NCBI GenBank assembly: GCA_947561715.1
Contig: OX387204.1
Span: 12,405,001 to 12,469,000, forward strand
Source of the DNA: Ascidia mentula
Taxonomy: Eukaryota; Chordata; Ascidiacea; Phlebobranchia; Ascidiidae
Length of the DNA stretch: 64,000 nucleotides
Direction: 5' to 3'
Shown here: in pieces, positions 33,801-46,037 of the stretch
Layout of the letters: every line of letters begins with the position of its first letter
Numbering within the stretch: the first letter of the stretch is position 1
Made by a program: the position numbers and the translations under genes
Notes under the pieces: model-generated
Told to the model about the DNA's origin: nothing
Database searches by the model: none
What the model saw: only the letters and a program-made list of their open reading frames with translations

Positions 33801-34720
33801 TGCCTTGTGGTGAGCGAAATCACGGGCGAGTCCCATTTAGGTGACTTGTTTACGCTAGCGGGCCCCACGGCGTGCTGGTTAATCATTACCGAAGTGTTGC
33901 GCAGACATTTGTACATGCCAGTGCACGGTGCCTTTTACAAATCCAGCGTCTGCCATGATTTTTAAGTGGCAATATCAGAGTTGTCGTCCGTCCGTTTGGG
34001 GTCTGGAATGGGCGCCAAGCTCGACTGAACACAGGGCGACCGACTCGAAACAGAGTGTAAGAAATCCGCGTGAGACAATCCAGTTGTGCTGGTCCTATGT
34101 GACGTCACAATTGCCGGCGCACGCGTGACGTGACCGAAGTCAGGGTTTATGAGTGAATTGTGGGTTTTCAACACTGATTTATGCGAATTGTGGGTTAGTT
34201 TGATCAGACGCGCCCGATTACGACAACTTGTCGCTTTTAAAGAAAACAAACCAATAAATGACGTACTTGTCTTGTGGTGTATTCAAATTTGGTCTTTCAC
34301 GAAAGTTAGGTTTCAATTTTTAAACTTCTACAAAAAACAGCCGATTAAGATTTTTGATGGTATACAATGGCATCGTTTAGTATGCTAAAACGCAAGAATT
34401 GGTGCCGTTACCACGATTACGGCGAGGTTAGCTTACAAGCCCCCTACTAAATATCCACCACAGGTGCAAGAAGCGAAACACAGAATGCGATCCATAAACA
34501 AAAACACGAAACTTTTGGGCGGCGGAAAACCCGCCTAGGGAAAAAGCAATGAGCATTATACAGGGGAAATCCGAGAGAATTGGGTTTCGGCAATTTGGAA
34601 GCGAAACCTTCAAACATTACACCAATTGTACGTATTCTTATTTAGAGAGTTGGATTTTAAACAAAACTTAATTTTCCAACCATGATGAGAAATGTTAATA
34701 ATGTCCCAAAAAACATGACA
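30827..34720. other. Intergenic region between PPP1R12 and RRAS
   Basis: Should contain the PPP1R12 promoter just above 30826. It also holds a short repeat at 31645-31749 (listed separately) and a CpG-rich part at 33.4-34.2 kb with a CRE-type TGACGTCA near 34099. The open frames are short, mutually overlapping and not protein-like. No gene is supported. Confidence 0.5.
31645..31749. repeat. Solo end of the foldback repeat, with 24-bp flanking duplication
   Basis: The 57 bases at 31669-31725 (gtgtataagctgcagacaga, tggccactgtttcgacctaa, and on) match one end of the element at 47130-47346. They are flanked by perfect 24-bp direct repeats beginning caaggaatacaaaatataaa, at 31645-31668 and 31726-31749. 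Confidence 0.75.
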
Positions 34721-34721
34721 T

Positions 34722-34802
34722 ATTACTCTTTCGTCGTCTATTACAACACTTTAACTATAGCCCTTATAGTTAAAGTGTTGTAATAGACGACGAAAGAGTA
34801 AT
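34722..34802. repeat. Perfect inverted repeat (38-bp arms, 5-base loop)
   Basis: Left arm 34722-34759, loop gccct at 34760-34764, right arm 34765-34802; the arms are perfectly complementary. It lies about 230 bases past the RRAS stop codon and would be in that transcript's 3' UTR if the UTR is that long. No flanking target duplication was seen. It could be a foldback element, a hairpin RNA source, or a recent local inversion-duplication. Confidence 0.9.
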
Positions 34803-35034
34803 CTTTACCGAAAATCTGCTTCAATTGGGTTTTTGATTCCTTGGTCGTAAAACCGCTTTAAAACGAGCATTCTGGGGATGTGGGATAAAATCAAGAAGCT
34901 GGGTTGGATTTCGAAAATTTGGTCATTGCCTCGACACACAGTGACGTTCCAATCTACGGGCGTCGCTTGGCCCCAAAGGGGCGGCGGGTTACGCAGTCTT
35001 TTTAGGCCCGTTTGGGTGGGCCATAAAGGGCCGG

Positions 35035-38000
35035 TTACAACAGGACGCAGCAACCGGACGATTCGCTCGTTTTGTCGGAACTTGGGGGATCCGTGTATTG
35101 AAATTCTCTACAAATGCACAAAATGTCGCGTAAATATAGACAGGGTGTTTGTTGTTGAAGATATCAGTTGCAAAAGTTCTTTCAATAAAGTTAGAATAAA
35201 AAATATTTTTAAATATATTCTCTGTAAAACAAGTTTTAATGGCAACGTATGTTTTCCTGTAAATTAACAAAGCGAATAAAAACTTTATTTCACAACCCAA
35301 ACATTACATATATATATAGGTCGTATCGTTAAAAATAATTTTACGCGATGCTAACGTGAAGGGTGACATTATTTCATGACATCACATTATAATTGATTTA
35401 GACCCGAAGAATTTACACAACCCCCAAAAAGGTATAATTGGGACAACAAAAAGTAGCAAATAAGCCATCAACATAAAATTTGTGCGGAGACGGCAAGACT
35501 GTTGTTTGTGCAAATACAACAAATCGATTCCAAGCAATTTAAAACACCTTGAAGTCTAATGACGGATCAACGCGCAGTACGTTGATGAAAACCCGTCCGT
35601 ATACTTAACATCGATCAGAAACTAAATCAATACTAACCCAAAATACATAGGGGTCGCCATGAAAAGAGTTCAAAGGGGTTTGAACCACACATTTAACAAT
35701 CCTTAAACCCACAAAGGCGACAATGGATTGTACGGAGCTTACCTTATGCTGCGCACGAGATCGTAAAACGCCTGTTCGACATTGACTTTTAACTTGGCAC
35801 TCGTTTCAATGTAGGGTACGCCGAACTCTTTCGCCATTGCTTTCGCTTCGCTCTGCGTCACCTGATGACGGACATACAAATTGGTTTTACTAATTTTTAA
35901 ATAAATTATCAGTAGATCACACGCAGCATGGAGATGTTTTTCTCCGTGAGATAAAATCAGTAAGTTTTCTCAATGACAAATATATTTCGTTAAAAAAAAC
36001 ACCGTTAGTGCCTTTAAATATAGAATAAGAGGTGGAAATTGTCACAGCGATTGTAACAGAATGGGTAATAATCCCACATTCAATAACAAAGAATTATTCA
36101 ATTAGTGGAAGTGGAGTTTTATGTTGCAACTCACATATGAGTCTTTATGAGTTTTGTGATCAGATGATTATCGCACAAAACGATGCAGTTAGTGAAAAAA
36201 ATATGTGGATCTTAAAGTGAAAGACGTTGCACGTGACGAATCGATTGATTGCACAAATCACCGTTTTAAAAATAGCCAAGTCGGGGATGAATGGCAAGCA
36301 AATATTACGCAAAGCAGCGCGGCAAATCTTATAGGTACATTGTACTTCCAAAAAAACTATGGCCTTAACAACTGCGACGCAATACCATCGGAAAAACATG
36401 ATTTAAATAAAAATAGTTCAAAACCGAAAAGTGATGTACTCACACATCTGGAGGGAGCTTCAAGGTCACATTTGTTTCCAACCAGAATCATAGGAAATTC
36501 TTCTCGGTCTTTTACCCTTAATATTTGCCTGTGAAAGTTGTGGATTTCATTGAAGCTGCAAAGATAAAACAATAATTAGTGAAGCGTTCAGCTAACTCTG
36601 CATCGAAATAATACAAATATACAAAATCGAACTGACAGAACATTATCGATACCTATCATGCGTGAAAGGAAGATGCAAGTCAAGAAACCTTGTTTTTGGA
36701 TTTAAACATATTAAATCGCCCCGTGACAAGACATTCGAGAGCAAATGAACCAGTGTGCTCTGGGGCAGCAACAATGAGAATAATACAAATGATACAATCA
36801 GTTAGTTTGGTGCGCATATCACTTTAAAAACGAAAAATTCCACGTACGATGTGCACTGCGTATCACGAAGCCTATGTGAAATGCACAACACAAATGCCAA
36901 ATTAACGTGTAGATTTTGCCATGATTGAACGACACTGGCCAATTGTCGAAAGTGATGCAAAAATGATTTTGTAGTCGTTACTGAAATCATTACCCTAACG
37001 TACGTCACTACAATACAGGGCATGGACAGAGGCAACTCGAATACCCCGCTTCCGTGTAAGTAGGATACAGAAAAAGATCTAAGTTACTTATCCACATACA
37101 GACAGCGAATATGAATGATTCAAATATGCAACGTTAGATACTTTATTATGACGTTGCCATGTACATTCCACTGCTGAATAAACTATTTTTATTTGCTATT
37201 TGCACAACTGCGTCATGTGGTATTGGGCCAGCGTACAAACGATTACTTGGAAAAGTTATATTGTGGCATGTGGTATGTGGCACGTGTCACCTGATCTCAC
37301 ATGGTCGGACACAATACGGTATGTGTTTTTGACGTAATTTATGAGACACCCTTTGCGTATGGTGGTGCAAGAGGCGGGACGCGACAGAGGAGAGTAATAC
37401 CCGGAACTTTTATGAGTAGTGACGTACTTTGCGGCGCAAACTCCGTATGATATCATAGGGTGTCACCAGGACGCAATATCAGGCGCCGACTGGGAGGTCA
37501 ATTGCTGACGCTGTGCACACAGAGAGGTCACATGTTTTCTTATTCCTATTGGTTGCAAACAAACGGGAAACGGTTCAATACAAAAACGCCGAATTCAACC
37601 AGTTCAAGAAACAAAATACTAAATGCAAGTGCTGCTGCCTCCAAACATTCCAGTTCCGTGAAAGCAGTAATAATCGTGTAACTTACGGTGGGTTTCAAAA
37701 ACGGGTTTTTGCATTGTGTCAGTGTTTTATTGATAAGCTGTCATATTATTTTATATCATATGGCGGGTAACTGCCCCTTGACCCGAATGGTCATCATGTG
37801 ATTGGAAAAAGCAAGTTTGTGGAGGAAGCAATCTTTGTTTAATATGAGGAAATAGTGACTTTGTTACAATTAAGCAGCTCTATCACAATTGATAGCCCAA
37901 CATTTTGGTCAATACGAACGAAAAAGTTCATTCTGTTCCAGACAGTTATAGAGGAAAGGTCGGATCGTCACCTACGTGTACACTGCTTTTACTTTCGTTT

Positions 38001-39949
38001 TTGGTGGTGTCGTATTATTGGCAACCAAACGACAACTGACCACCGACTGAGGAAAAAACACAGATTTCCGTAAATAACGGTTTAATGGGGCAAAACAGAC
38101 CGGACCAAGCGATTTCCCACGACCGTACACAGGTGTGGGCGGGGATAAGCCAACATGAGGGTTCGTCACATGCGATGACGTCACGAATACCCACCTGAGT
38201 TTATCAGCGACAGAAAACACGAGCAGGAAACCTTCGCCGGACCTCATGTACTGTTCGCGCATCGCACTGAATTCCTCCTGGCCGGCGGTGTCCAAAACTG
38301 CAAAGCGCAAAAGGTGTGTGTTGATAAAGTGGCCCGCACGTTTCCTGATGCTTGAATCGAGGCTGTGATTTTCAATGGGCCACAGTGTACAACCCGCTGC
38401 GTAATGCGGCTACAACATGAGCCGGTCGCGTGGGCAAGGGCAGCTATGAGACGCCTTGTTTCCGATAACGTGCTGGAACATTGTGGCCCATTTGGCGAGA
38501 CTGTGCTAAAAAACAAGGCCCCGACAATTAAGAATTGTGATTTAGCACGTTGCGCCTGCCAGGGAAAACTGACCAGCCTGGTAATTTGCATGCTAGCGCC
38601 ATTATAATACTTTTAAGGACGCCTTAATTGTCACACAAATACGCTGGGTGCATTTTTGCACATTTACTACTAAAGAACTGTGACTAAAGCCTTTTTGAAT
38701 AAAGCCGCAGCTTTAGCATACTTCGATGCTAAATATGGTATATCCTTCCAAGGTAGCCAAAAGAGGCTGCATGTATGGATTTGGCTTCAATCAGGAACTA
38801 TTTGGATCCTGAATATATCTTAAGGTTGGCAATTGATTTTGGATCCCGACCCTATGAAACTAGGAGAAAGTAATGGCTAAACAACAAGGTGTTTAATGAA
38901 ACACACACATTTTAGGCGGTGCAACATAGGACCAAGCACCACAAAATAACATGGCTGATCTTTTACTATGGCTTACATATGACATACATTAACAGACAGC
39001 AAAAGGGTTGATCATGAAGTAGTTTTAGTAAAGTTTATTATTTGTGTCAATGACATGATGTGAAATCATATTCCTACGTAAAGCATAGATGCATCAACAG
39101 TGATTCAAGCAACAAAATATCGACCTGTCGTGTGTGGTACACCCAGAAGACACTAAAAGAACAACATGAATCACTTCTCGTACATTAACACATCACCAAG
39201 TAGTGCAGATATGATAGTCATTTTTATATTAACAAATTAAAGTTTAAACAAATGGTCCCTGGCAACCATTGTAATGTTCAGAAGTGAGTGCTTAGAGCAC
39301 CTCTACTTCCTGATGATCAAAAGGAAGTTGCTGTGAAGTGTAGAGATTTGAATGCATGTTAAACTTAGATTTTCAGACTTGCTGCACTTTGGGAAATTGG
39401 TGATGAATGACCGTACAACCAACACTGTACACAATGTATATGCCAATGCTACATGTATGTTAAAGGGGTTTAAGCAACACAGCTTTTTGTTTTTATAAAG
39501 CCTTGCAACACCCTTTGGTCACAAATACTTGTATGTGCTATCAGAACATTGTAGTATATTGTACTGCATTTTCTGACATTGCAACATACCAACAAATAAC
39601 ACCTTCAAAAAAACACTGTATAATGCCTAAATAGGTACAATACACATCCTTCCTAATGAAAAACACCTTATTACATAAAACACTTACTGTCAAGCTTTCC
39701 TACTTTTCCATCAATAACGCATTGTTTTCTATAGGAATCTTCTATGGTTGGATCATAATCCGTAACAAAGTAGGACTGTATGTAAATGGGCAGATATTAA
39801 ATAGCATCCATAGATGGTTAGTAACAATAACTGAGTGACAGACAAATTCACACCTGAATAAACTGTATGGTCAAAGCACTTTTCCCAACACCTCCACCCC
39901 CGACCACTACTAATTTATACGAAGTTTGTTCTGCTGGCGGTGCAGCCAT
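35035..39949 (-). CDS. RRAS: Ras-related small GTPase, R-Ras subfamily
   Basis: GDP/GTP switch at membranes acting on integrin, adhesion and PI3K signalling in vertebrates. Six exons on minus: 39854-39949, 39688-39775, 38195-38297, 36444-36555, 35743-35861, 35035-35107; 196 residues. P-loop GGGGVGKS at 17-24, switch [10 protein letters not shown] at 39-47, DTAGQEEF at 64-71, NKCD at 123-126, ETSAK at 152-156. It ends SSGCCVLL; the final CVLL CaaX box directs geranylgeranylation as in human R-Ras, with a second Cys that could be palmitoylated. The GGGG in the P-loop and VTDYDPT separate it from M-Ras. Vertebrate RRAS and RRAS2 would both be co-orthologs. The N-terminal extension is short (about 10 residues before the core), unlike the longer one of human R-Ras. 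Confidence 0.95.
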
Positions 39950-42900
39950 GACCACAAAACCTACAAATCCCTGTAAATTTCACAAAAATGTAGCGTATTA
40001 AGTATGCTTAGTCCAGAAATTACTTTTACAACAATAAAAAACACAGCAACCAACCTTATGACAAAAATACAAAACTTTTCTTCAGTCTGAACAAAAACAG
40101 GTTGGCACAGTTCTGTACAACAGGTGTAGTTGTAAATGGAGTAGTACGTAATACCACTGACTCAATATAGAGACAACTGTTCACCTTTTTTCTTGCACAC
40201 TTTGTTTCCTGTTTCGTCGTAGAGCTTATGTGTATTAGCATTAAGCAAATGCAGGTATATATAAAATGGTTGTCATGATGAATGATTGGATGATGTAAGA
40301 ATTTTTTGGTACTGCTTTATAGTCCAGGAGTTTTGGAGCACATGAAGAACACTACCATCCACTTGAGAGCTGCACAAACAAATAGAGATGGCAAATAAGA
40401 AGAATAATAGCACAGTACATCTACCAAACAAAAAGATCAATGGATAGGGGTTTGTTTGTCAAAATCCTTAAAAAGGGGACCTGGGCTTCAGGCACGGGCC
40501 TTTGACAATTAGAGCAATGTGTGCAAACAAAGGCTAAATTTGCCTGAAATTGAATTCTACGAATATTAAAAAACACTAAAGCTAAAGCTGTTGTTATGGG
40601 AGACCTGTTTGTCTTTTCACTTTTTGTTCGAACAAATCAATCTAATTAATAGCACATAATAACATGTTGTTGCTGTTTTTATCATTGTTGAGTTACACAA
40701 AGCAATAAAATCTTTTAAAAAAAACACAGCAAGGAAGAAACTTGATGTGCTGGGCATGGCTACAGTTCAGCTTTTTTGAAATGCCAAGTGAATGCAATAT
40801 CCATGGTTATATATAGGGTGGCCAATACCACAGACAGAATAACCAATAAATGTTTTACCATCCGAGAAACAAAATAGTTATAAACACATTTGACTAAAAA
40901 TTGTCTCCAACTGAATTACTATTTATCTTTAGTGTTTTATGACAAAAAAAACTTACAAGGTTCAATGCTTTGGCCATATCACATAGGCTAATTAAAATGT
41001 CCAATATGTGTGCACAACTTTTTTGTAATTCAACTTCAGAAATAATATACAGCTAAGTCAATCAGACACAGTTGTTTGCAGGATAAAATTAAACTAAAAA
41101 GTCAAAATGGTTGTTTTACAGAAACATTTCTGGTGTTATAACATTATTTCTGAATAGGTGCTATTTTATGTAATTACAGGAATTACATATTTTAACTTTG
41201 TGAATGTCTAGGTCAAGGCTGTTTTGGCACAAATTACATTTTATTTGTCACAGTGCAAGTTTTGCAACTTATCCTAAATCTAACAATTTATTTGCAAGAA
41301 CTTCTGTTCTCCCTGTGGTCTCAAAATCAAAGATAATAACCACTAAATAACTGTTTTATGCAATCTATTGAAAAGCTTAATAAATCCGTTTCAATTATTT
41401 CTATCGAGTTCAAAACAAATGTTGCCCAGGCACACCCACCAAACTTGACTAAAGCTGCGTTGATGCACGACCAGACTTACTACTACGGTAACGATACCGG
41501 AACTATTGCTTGACCCTGCGTATTTCTGTACATTTAAACAGCCCAAATCAAAGCGGACCACTTAAAATGAGAAGCATTTAATAATATTCTGTATGTGCAC
41601 ATGACAACCAAACAAAAACATGCTATCGGATGGCCATCACTAAGCATTAAACGTCAACGCAAACATGTCTAGTTTTCCTGGGAACACGTTCCCTTTCCAA
41701 CCAAACTGCGGCGCCACTGGAGCATGAAGCAACAGTGCCAAAGGGCGTAACAACACAAAACTTGCTACACATCGGCTCATTCGATTGCGAGCCGGCAATT
41801 ACGCCCTTTTAACATCGCGTCCTTTACCTCCAGTTACCAAGGCACTTTTATTTCGCTGCTTTTGTTGCGCTGAGATATTATAGAAGTTTAAATGCCGATT
41901 CTTGCAAAAAAAAATCCTAATTATTTTTCGGATTGGAAGTTTGGAGCGAATAGTACGTAGCTGTTCGGTCGAATCCGAACATCAATCTTGGATCTGTGCA
42001 TTGTCGCTATAGTGATGTTCCCGGTTCCATATTATCCGACCCGGCCGAATCTGGATAGTTTTTAATTAAATCCAACCCAATAATTTGGACCCCGGCAGTT
42101 TGCTAAACGCAAAAAAAACGACGTGATAAAAGTAGCTGACACCCAAGAGTGGGCAATTCGTTAATGTAACAACTTATTTGTGATGTGGTTCAAATTTTTT
42201 ACACTCGGTGATTGGATGTTAAAAAAATCTTTCCAAACCCTATAGTCATATTGTCCAACTAAATACAACTCATTTTACTAAATACAAGAGCGGCACTCAA
42301 TACGTGAATATTGTAAAGGATATAACCTCACTTACACTGTGTGGCAGAACACGTCATGGACAAAGTTAGGAACATCCTAAAAACCCCAAAGCCAGCAAGT
42401 ATCACAGCAGGGTCCCACAAACGAGTAGGCCTACTATGCAAAATGTTTGTGTTATTTCGTCGTTGCATAAATGCTAAAAAACTATCGGGTAAATTTAAAC
42501 GTATTCCAATATTTGCCCTTCCCCACACGTCACCACTGTGGGATTTACGAATGGAACGAACACTATCGAATTTATGGCACGAATAACGACACGAAAATAG
42601 AATCAATTAATTATGTCCCAACTGAGAACATATAAACCTTCGTTTTATAGTGAAGCAAATATTTTTTACCAGATTAAGAAAAAGTTTGTGGCGTGATTGT
42701 TGGCCTACTGTTTGGGTATTTGGACTATTTTTTAAGGTTGGTAATCATCCAAAGAACTTACAGCAACAACTTTGCGGCAAAATATAGACTTTTTTGTTCG
42801 GTGGAACACAAAGCACCTTGTATCAGTAACGTAAACTCCATTGAAGTTCAGGACACTATCAACATCGATATATGCTTGTAAGGTATTGCTGTCAAAGCCG

Positions 42901-43300
42901 CTAGGAGCTAAAAACTTGAACGGGGAGCATGTGTGGAGGCTAAAGAAATTTTCTGCATGTTCAGAAGATATAAAACAATTATTTCAGACAGGAAACCGAC
43001 TAAACTGGCACCTCCCATCACACTAATATGTGACCAGCATCAAGCTCACAACTCTCAACAGAAGTATTGTTTAGGTTTTAGTGCAACAATTTCATGACGT
43101 TTCGGTTAAGTACGCGGATTTGAAGATATATTTGAAAACAAAACTGCAGTCCTTACTTTGCGTTTTGTTTAATGAATGGGAGTATCCCCAGTAGTTCACC
43201 TTCCACACGCTGTTACTAGTCTTCAGTGCTTACATTTGCCTGTTTCGTGCAACTACATATCACTGTACCTGACATAAAAAAACACCATCCCTTTGTCGTA
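39950..43300. other. Intergenic region upstream of RRAS
   Basis: AT-rich to about 41.4 kb, then more CpG-rich. It should contain the RRAS 5' UTR and promoter. No conserved open frame or RNA gene was seen. A short open frame at 42341-42586 has no recognisable motif. Confidence 0.5.
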
Positions 43301-43306
43301 AACGCA

Positions 43307-43312
43307 TTTATT
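43307..43312 (-). terminator. Poly(A) signal for RPLP1
   Basis: AATAAA on the minus strand, 265 bases beyond the RPLP1 stop codon. Confidence 0.6.
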
Positions 43313-43576
43313 TGCGGATGTGCATATTTGAAGCACACAAGATGGTCTTGAAACTCCATCGGCTGAAAAAATGAAACAAAAACTTTTAAGTTTCAACATA
43401 GCAATACAAAAAAGATTCTATGAAAAAAAATGCTTGAAGTGTTCAGAGGGATAGAGAAAAGTATGCTTCATAATTTATCAGTAAGCGCGATAAAGTTTCA
43501 TCATCACACATCAGCATCAAACCACTTGATTGTTACAAATAAGGCCACTTACATGTTACAAGTTGGGTGTGGAAGT

Positions 43577-45443
43577 TTAGTCAAACAATCCGAAACCCAT
43601 GTCATCATCAGATTCTTCCTCCGATTCCTCTTTCTTTTCTTCAGCTTTTTCTTTAAAAGTATATGTTTGTTGAGAGAAATAAAAAGAACGAAGAAAAACT
43701 ATGGACTTATTGAACACAAAAACTTCATCTTCTTAAAGATTCACAATGGAACTGCATTAAATATGATAAACGCATTCTCTGCACAATCCACAATGAAATT
43801 TGATTTTGCAGTTAGTGCTATTCATCCCTCATCAGCTGTCTCGAATAAGTGACCATGTTTTTTTGCTGCCATGATTTTTTACAGCCATCGCTTTTTGTTT
43901 TTGTGACACTATCCAGAATCAAAGTCACACAAATTTTTCATACCTTCTTCTTTGGCATCCTGGCCACCTCCAGCTGCTGCTGCTCCACCAGCTGGTGCAC
44001 CACTTCCAACACCAACATTGCATATCAACTGCTTGACATCCAAGCCCTCCAAAGCCTACAAAAGTAAAAGTTTTACAGCCAGAATGCATCATTGACCACA
44101 CAGGTGACAATCTTAATGCCAGGAAAATTGCTCACAAATGTTACCTCCTGTTTTTTTCGACCAATTGTCATCAACAAAGACTAGTTTGTTTTGTTTCACT
44201 GAAAACTTTGTAGCAAACTGCTTTATCATATGAGCGTTTGTGGCAGTTTACTGGACTATAATCACAGCAAAAACAAATTGGTGTGTTTTAGGCGCCTATT
44301 AAAGCCTTTTAAAAGCACATGCTAATACAAAGGCTCATCTACAAAGGATTATATTGTAGCACTCCTTTCCAAAAAAGGTGAACAAATTGCAGATTATCGC
44401 ATCCTTGTATTATTTATCTAGTTACCTATGGTCACTCTTCAAACAAGTACAATTTTGCCCTCCTACATCCCTAACATTCATTTAGAAAAACTGTCTTGCC
44501 TAATAAAATCCCACAAATTTATGCCTAGAGCCGGTTGTGTTTAACACATGTTTTTCTAGGATAGACTCCGTGTAACCAAAACCAATCGAGTAAACAATCT
44601 TTTTTTGAGATGGCAAAAACACACGGCAGCAGTCCAAATGAAATCGCAAGTAATGGAATCGTGTGGAATCACCACAAAATGGGTGGATTCACCTTCATGT
44701 CCCCCCACCAACATCACAAGCAAATGCAATTCATTATATAGTGGCACTGGTCAAAGGAGGCATGTCAGGGCAGACCAGCAAGTTACAACACAGAATACAT
44801 TAGAGTCAAGGTTATTTATTTAGAGTCAAGGTGGTCGTGTGTAATTACTTTTGCACATGTTTGTGTTGGAAATAGGTCATGAATACCAGACAGAGAAAAA
44901 ATATAGGATTCATCCTCAGCTCACTTTTTTTTAATTAGCCAATGCATTAACATGCGCAAAACTGTTGCGATCGTCCGCACAGTTAACGATCGCCGAAACA
45001 AAATCCTTCGCACAAAAAAAAACTTTCCAATCTGGCATGAATATAAACAATGCCAATATTACATTTTTCATGTTAACATTACACTGTGTTGGCTACAAGC
45101 CTTGAAAATTACCAATGTATTTTACAGTGCTACAAAAAAAAAAAAGCAAAACCTTACCTTGGCAAATAGTCCTGGCCAAAAGGGATCAACTGACACATTT
45201 GCAGCCTTGACAAGGGTGTTAATTTTGTCGGCCTGCATAAGCAAATATCAGGTTTTAAATTCTAATAACATTTTCTGTAAGTTAATTTCATTAATCCGTC
45301 ATAAGGTACTGCTCGTATGACCCTTTGAAAGTTCAAATGCTATCTCAAAATTTGTCAACCACACAAGGAAAACTTACTGTAATTTCGACTTGATCGTCGT
45401 GTAAAATCAGGGCAGCATAAACGCAGGCAAGTTCAGAAGACAT
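43577..45443 (-). CDS. RPLP1: 60S acidic ribosomal protein P1
   Basis: Part of the lateral stalk of the large ribosomal subunit, where P1/P2 dimers on P0 recruit elongation factors. Four exons on minus: 45378-45443, 45158-45232, 43944-44055, 43577-43650; 108 residues. The N-terminal helical domain begins MSSELACVYAALILHDDQVE. The hinge is Ala/Gly-rich (GAPAGGAAAAGGG), followed by KAEEKKEESEEESDDD and the universal end MGFGLFD, which binds elongation factors and ribosome-inactivating proteins. Length and order fit the family (human 114). It is divergent from EIF2B2 with about 590 bases between start codons. Confidence 0.97.
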
Positions 45444-46037
45444 TTTCAAGGTTTTTAATGTGGGATGGGTTCAGAAAATAGTGCACGTCGCCGATATAAA
45501 TACGGCCTTAGCCCGAAAGAACGATACACTTCAGAACCAAAGCAAGCTCGGTTGGAAAGGAGGGTCCCGGATGACTGCTCGCGAGATGCATGCTCGTTCT
45601 AAAGAAATCATATTTTCGTATTTGCTTCCAACTTGTTCACCATCGTATCTACAAAAAATAAACATAATATAATACAAATCAACTATTTTCCTTTTAACTA
45701 TAAAATTTGTGAGATGTGCCGCTGATAATAATGGCCATTTATTTAACAACGGTGTTTTCTTCGTAATCCGAATGATAGGAGAACGCAGAAGTGTTGGAAA
45801 CGAATTTTTTTTATATATGCCATTTATCAGCAGTAAATATGCGATGACATTCTAGTTCAAGAATTCGCATTACCTTTTTTGCACTGGAAATAAAAAACGG
45901 CTTGCCGGTTCACTATTTTCAGAGGTTGTACATTTTCTTTTTCCGAAACTGTGCTCCTCCACCCCTCACGTGACAACTGGAACAAAATAGAGCGTGCGAA
46001 GATTTCCCCGAATGCGCAACTGACGAGTGGACAAGAG
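45444..46037. promoter_or_regulatory. Shared upstream region of RPLP1 and EIF2B2
   Basis: The two genes point away from each other across 594 bases, so promoters for both must lie here or overlap. No TATA box is obvious for either. The RPLP1 side has short pyrimidine runs, but a TOP start could not be fixed. Confidence 0.5.

Noticed and set aside
33442-34249. Several short open frames on both strands
   Set aside because: Mutually overlapping, unlike any family, in CpG-rich intergenic DNA where stops are rarer.
36205-36534. Plus-strand open frame of 109 codons
   Set aside because: Overlaps RRAS exon 4 on the other strand; no motif of its own.
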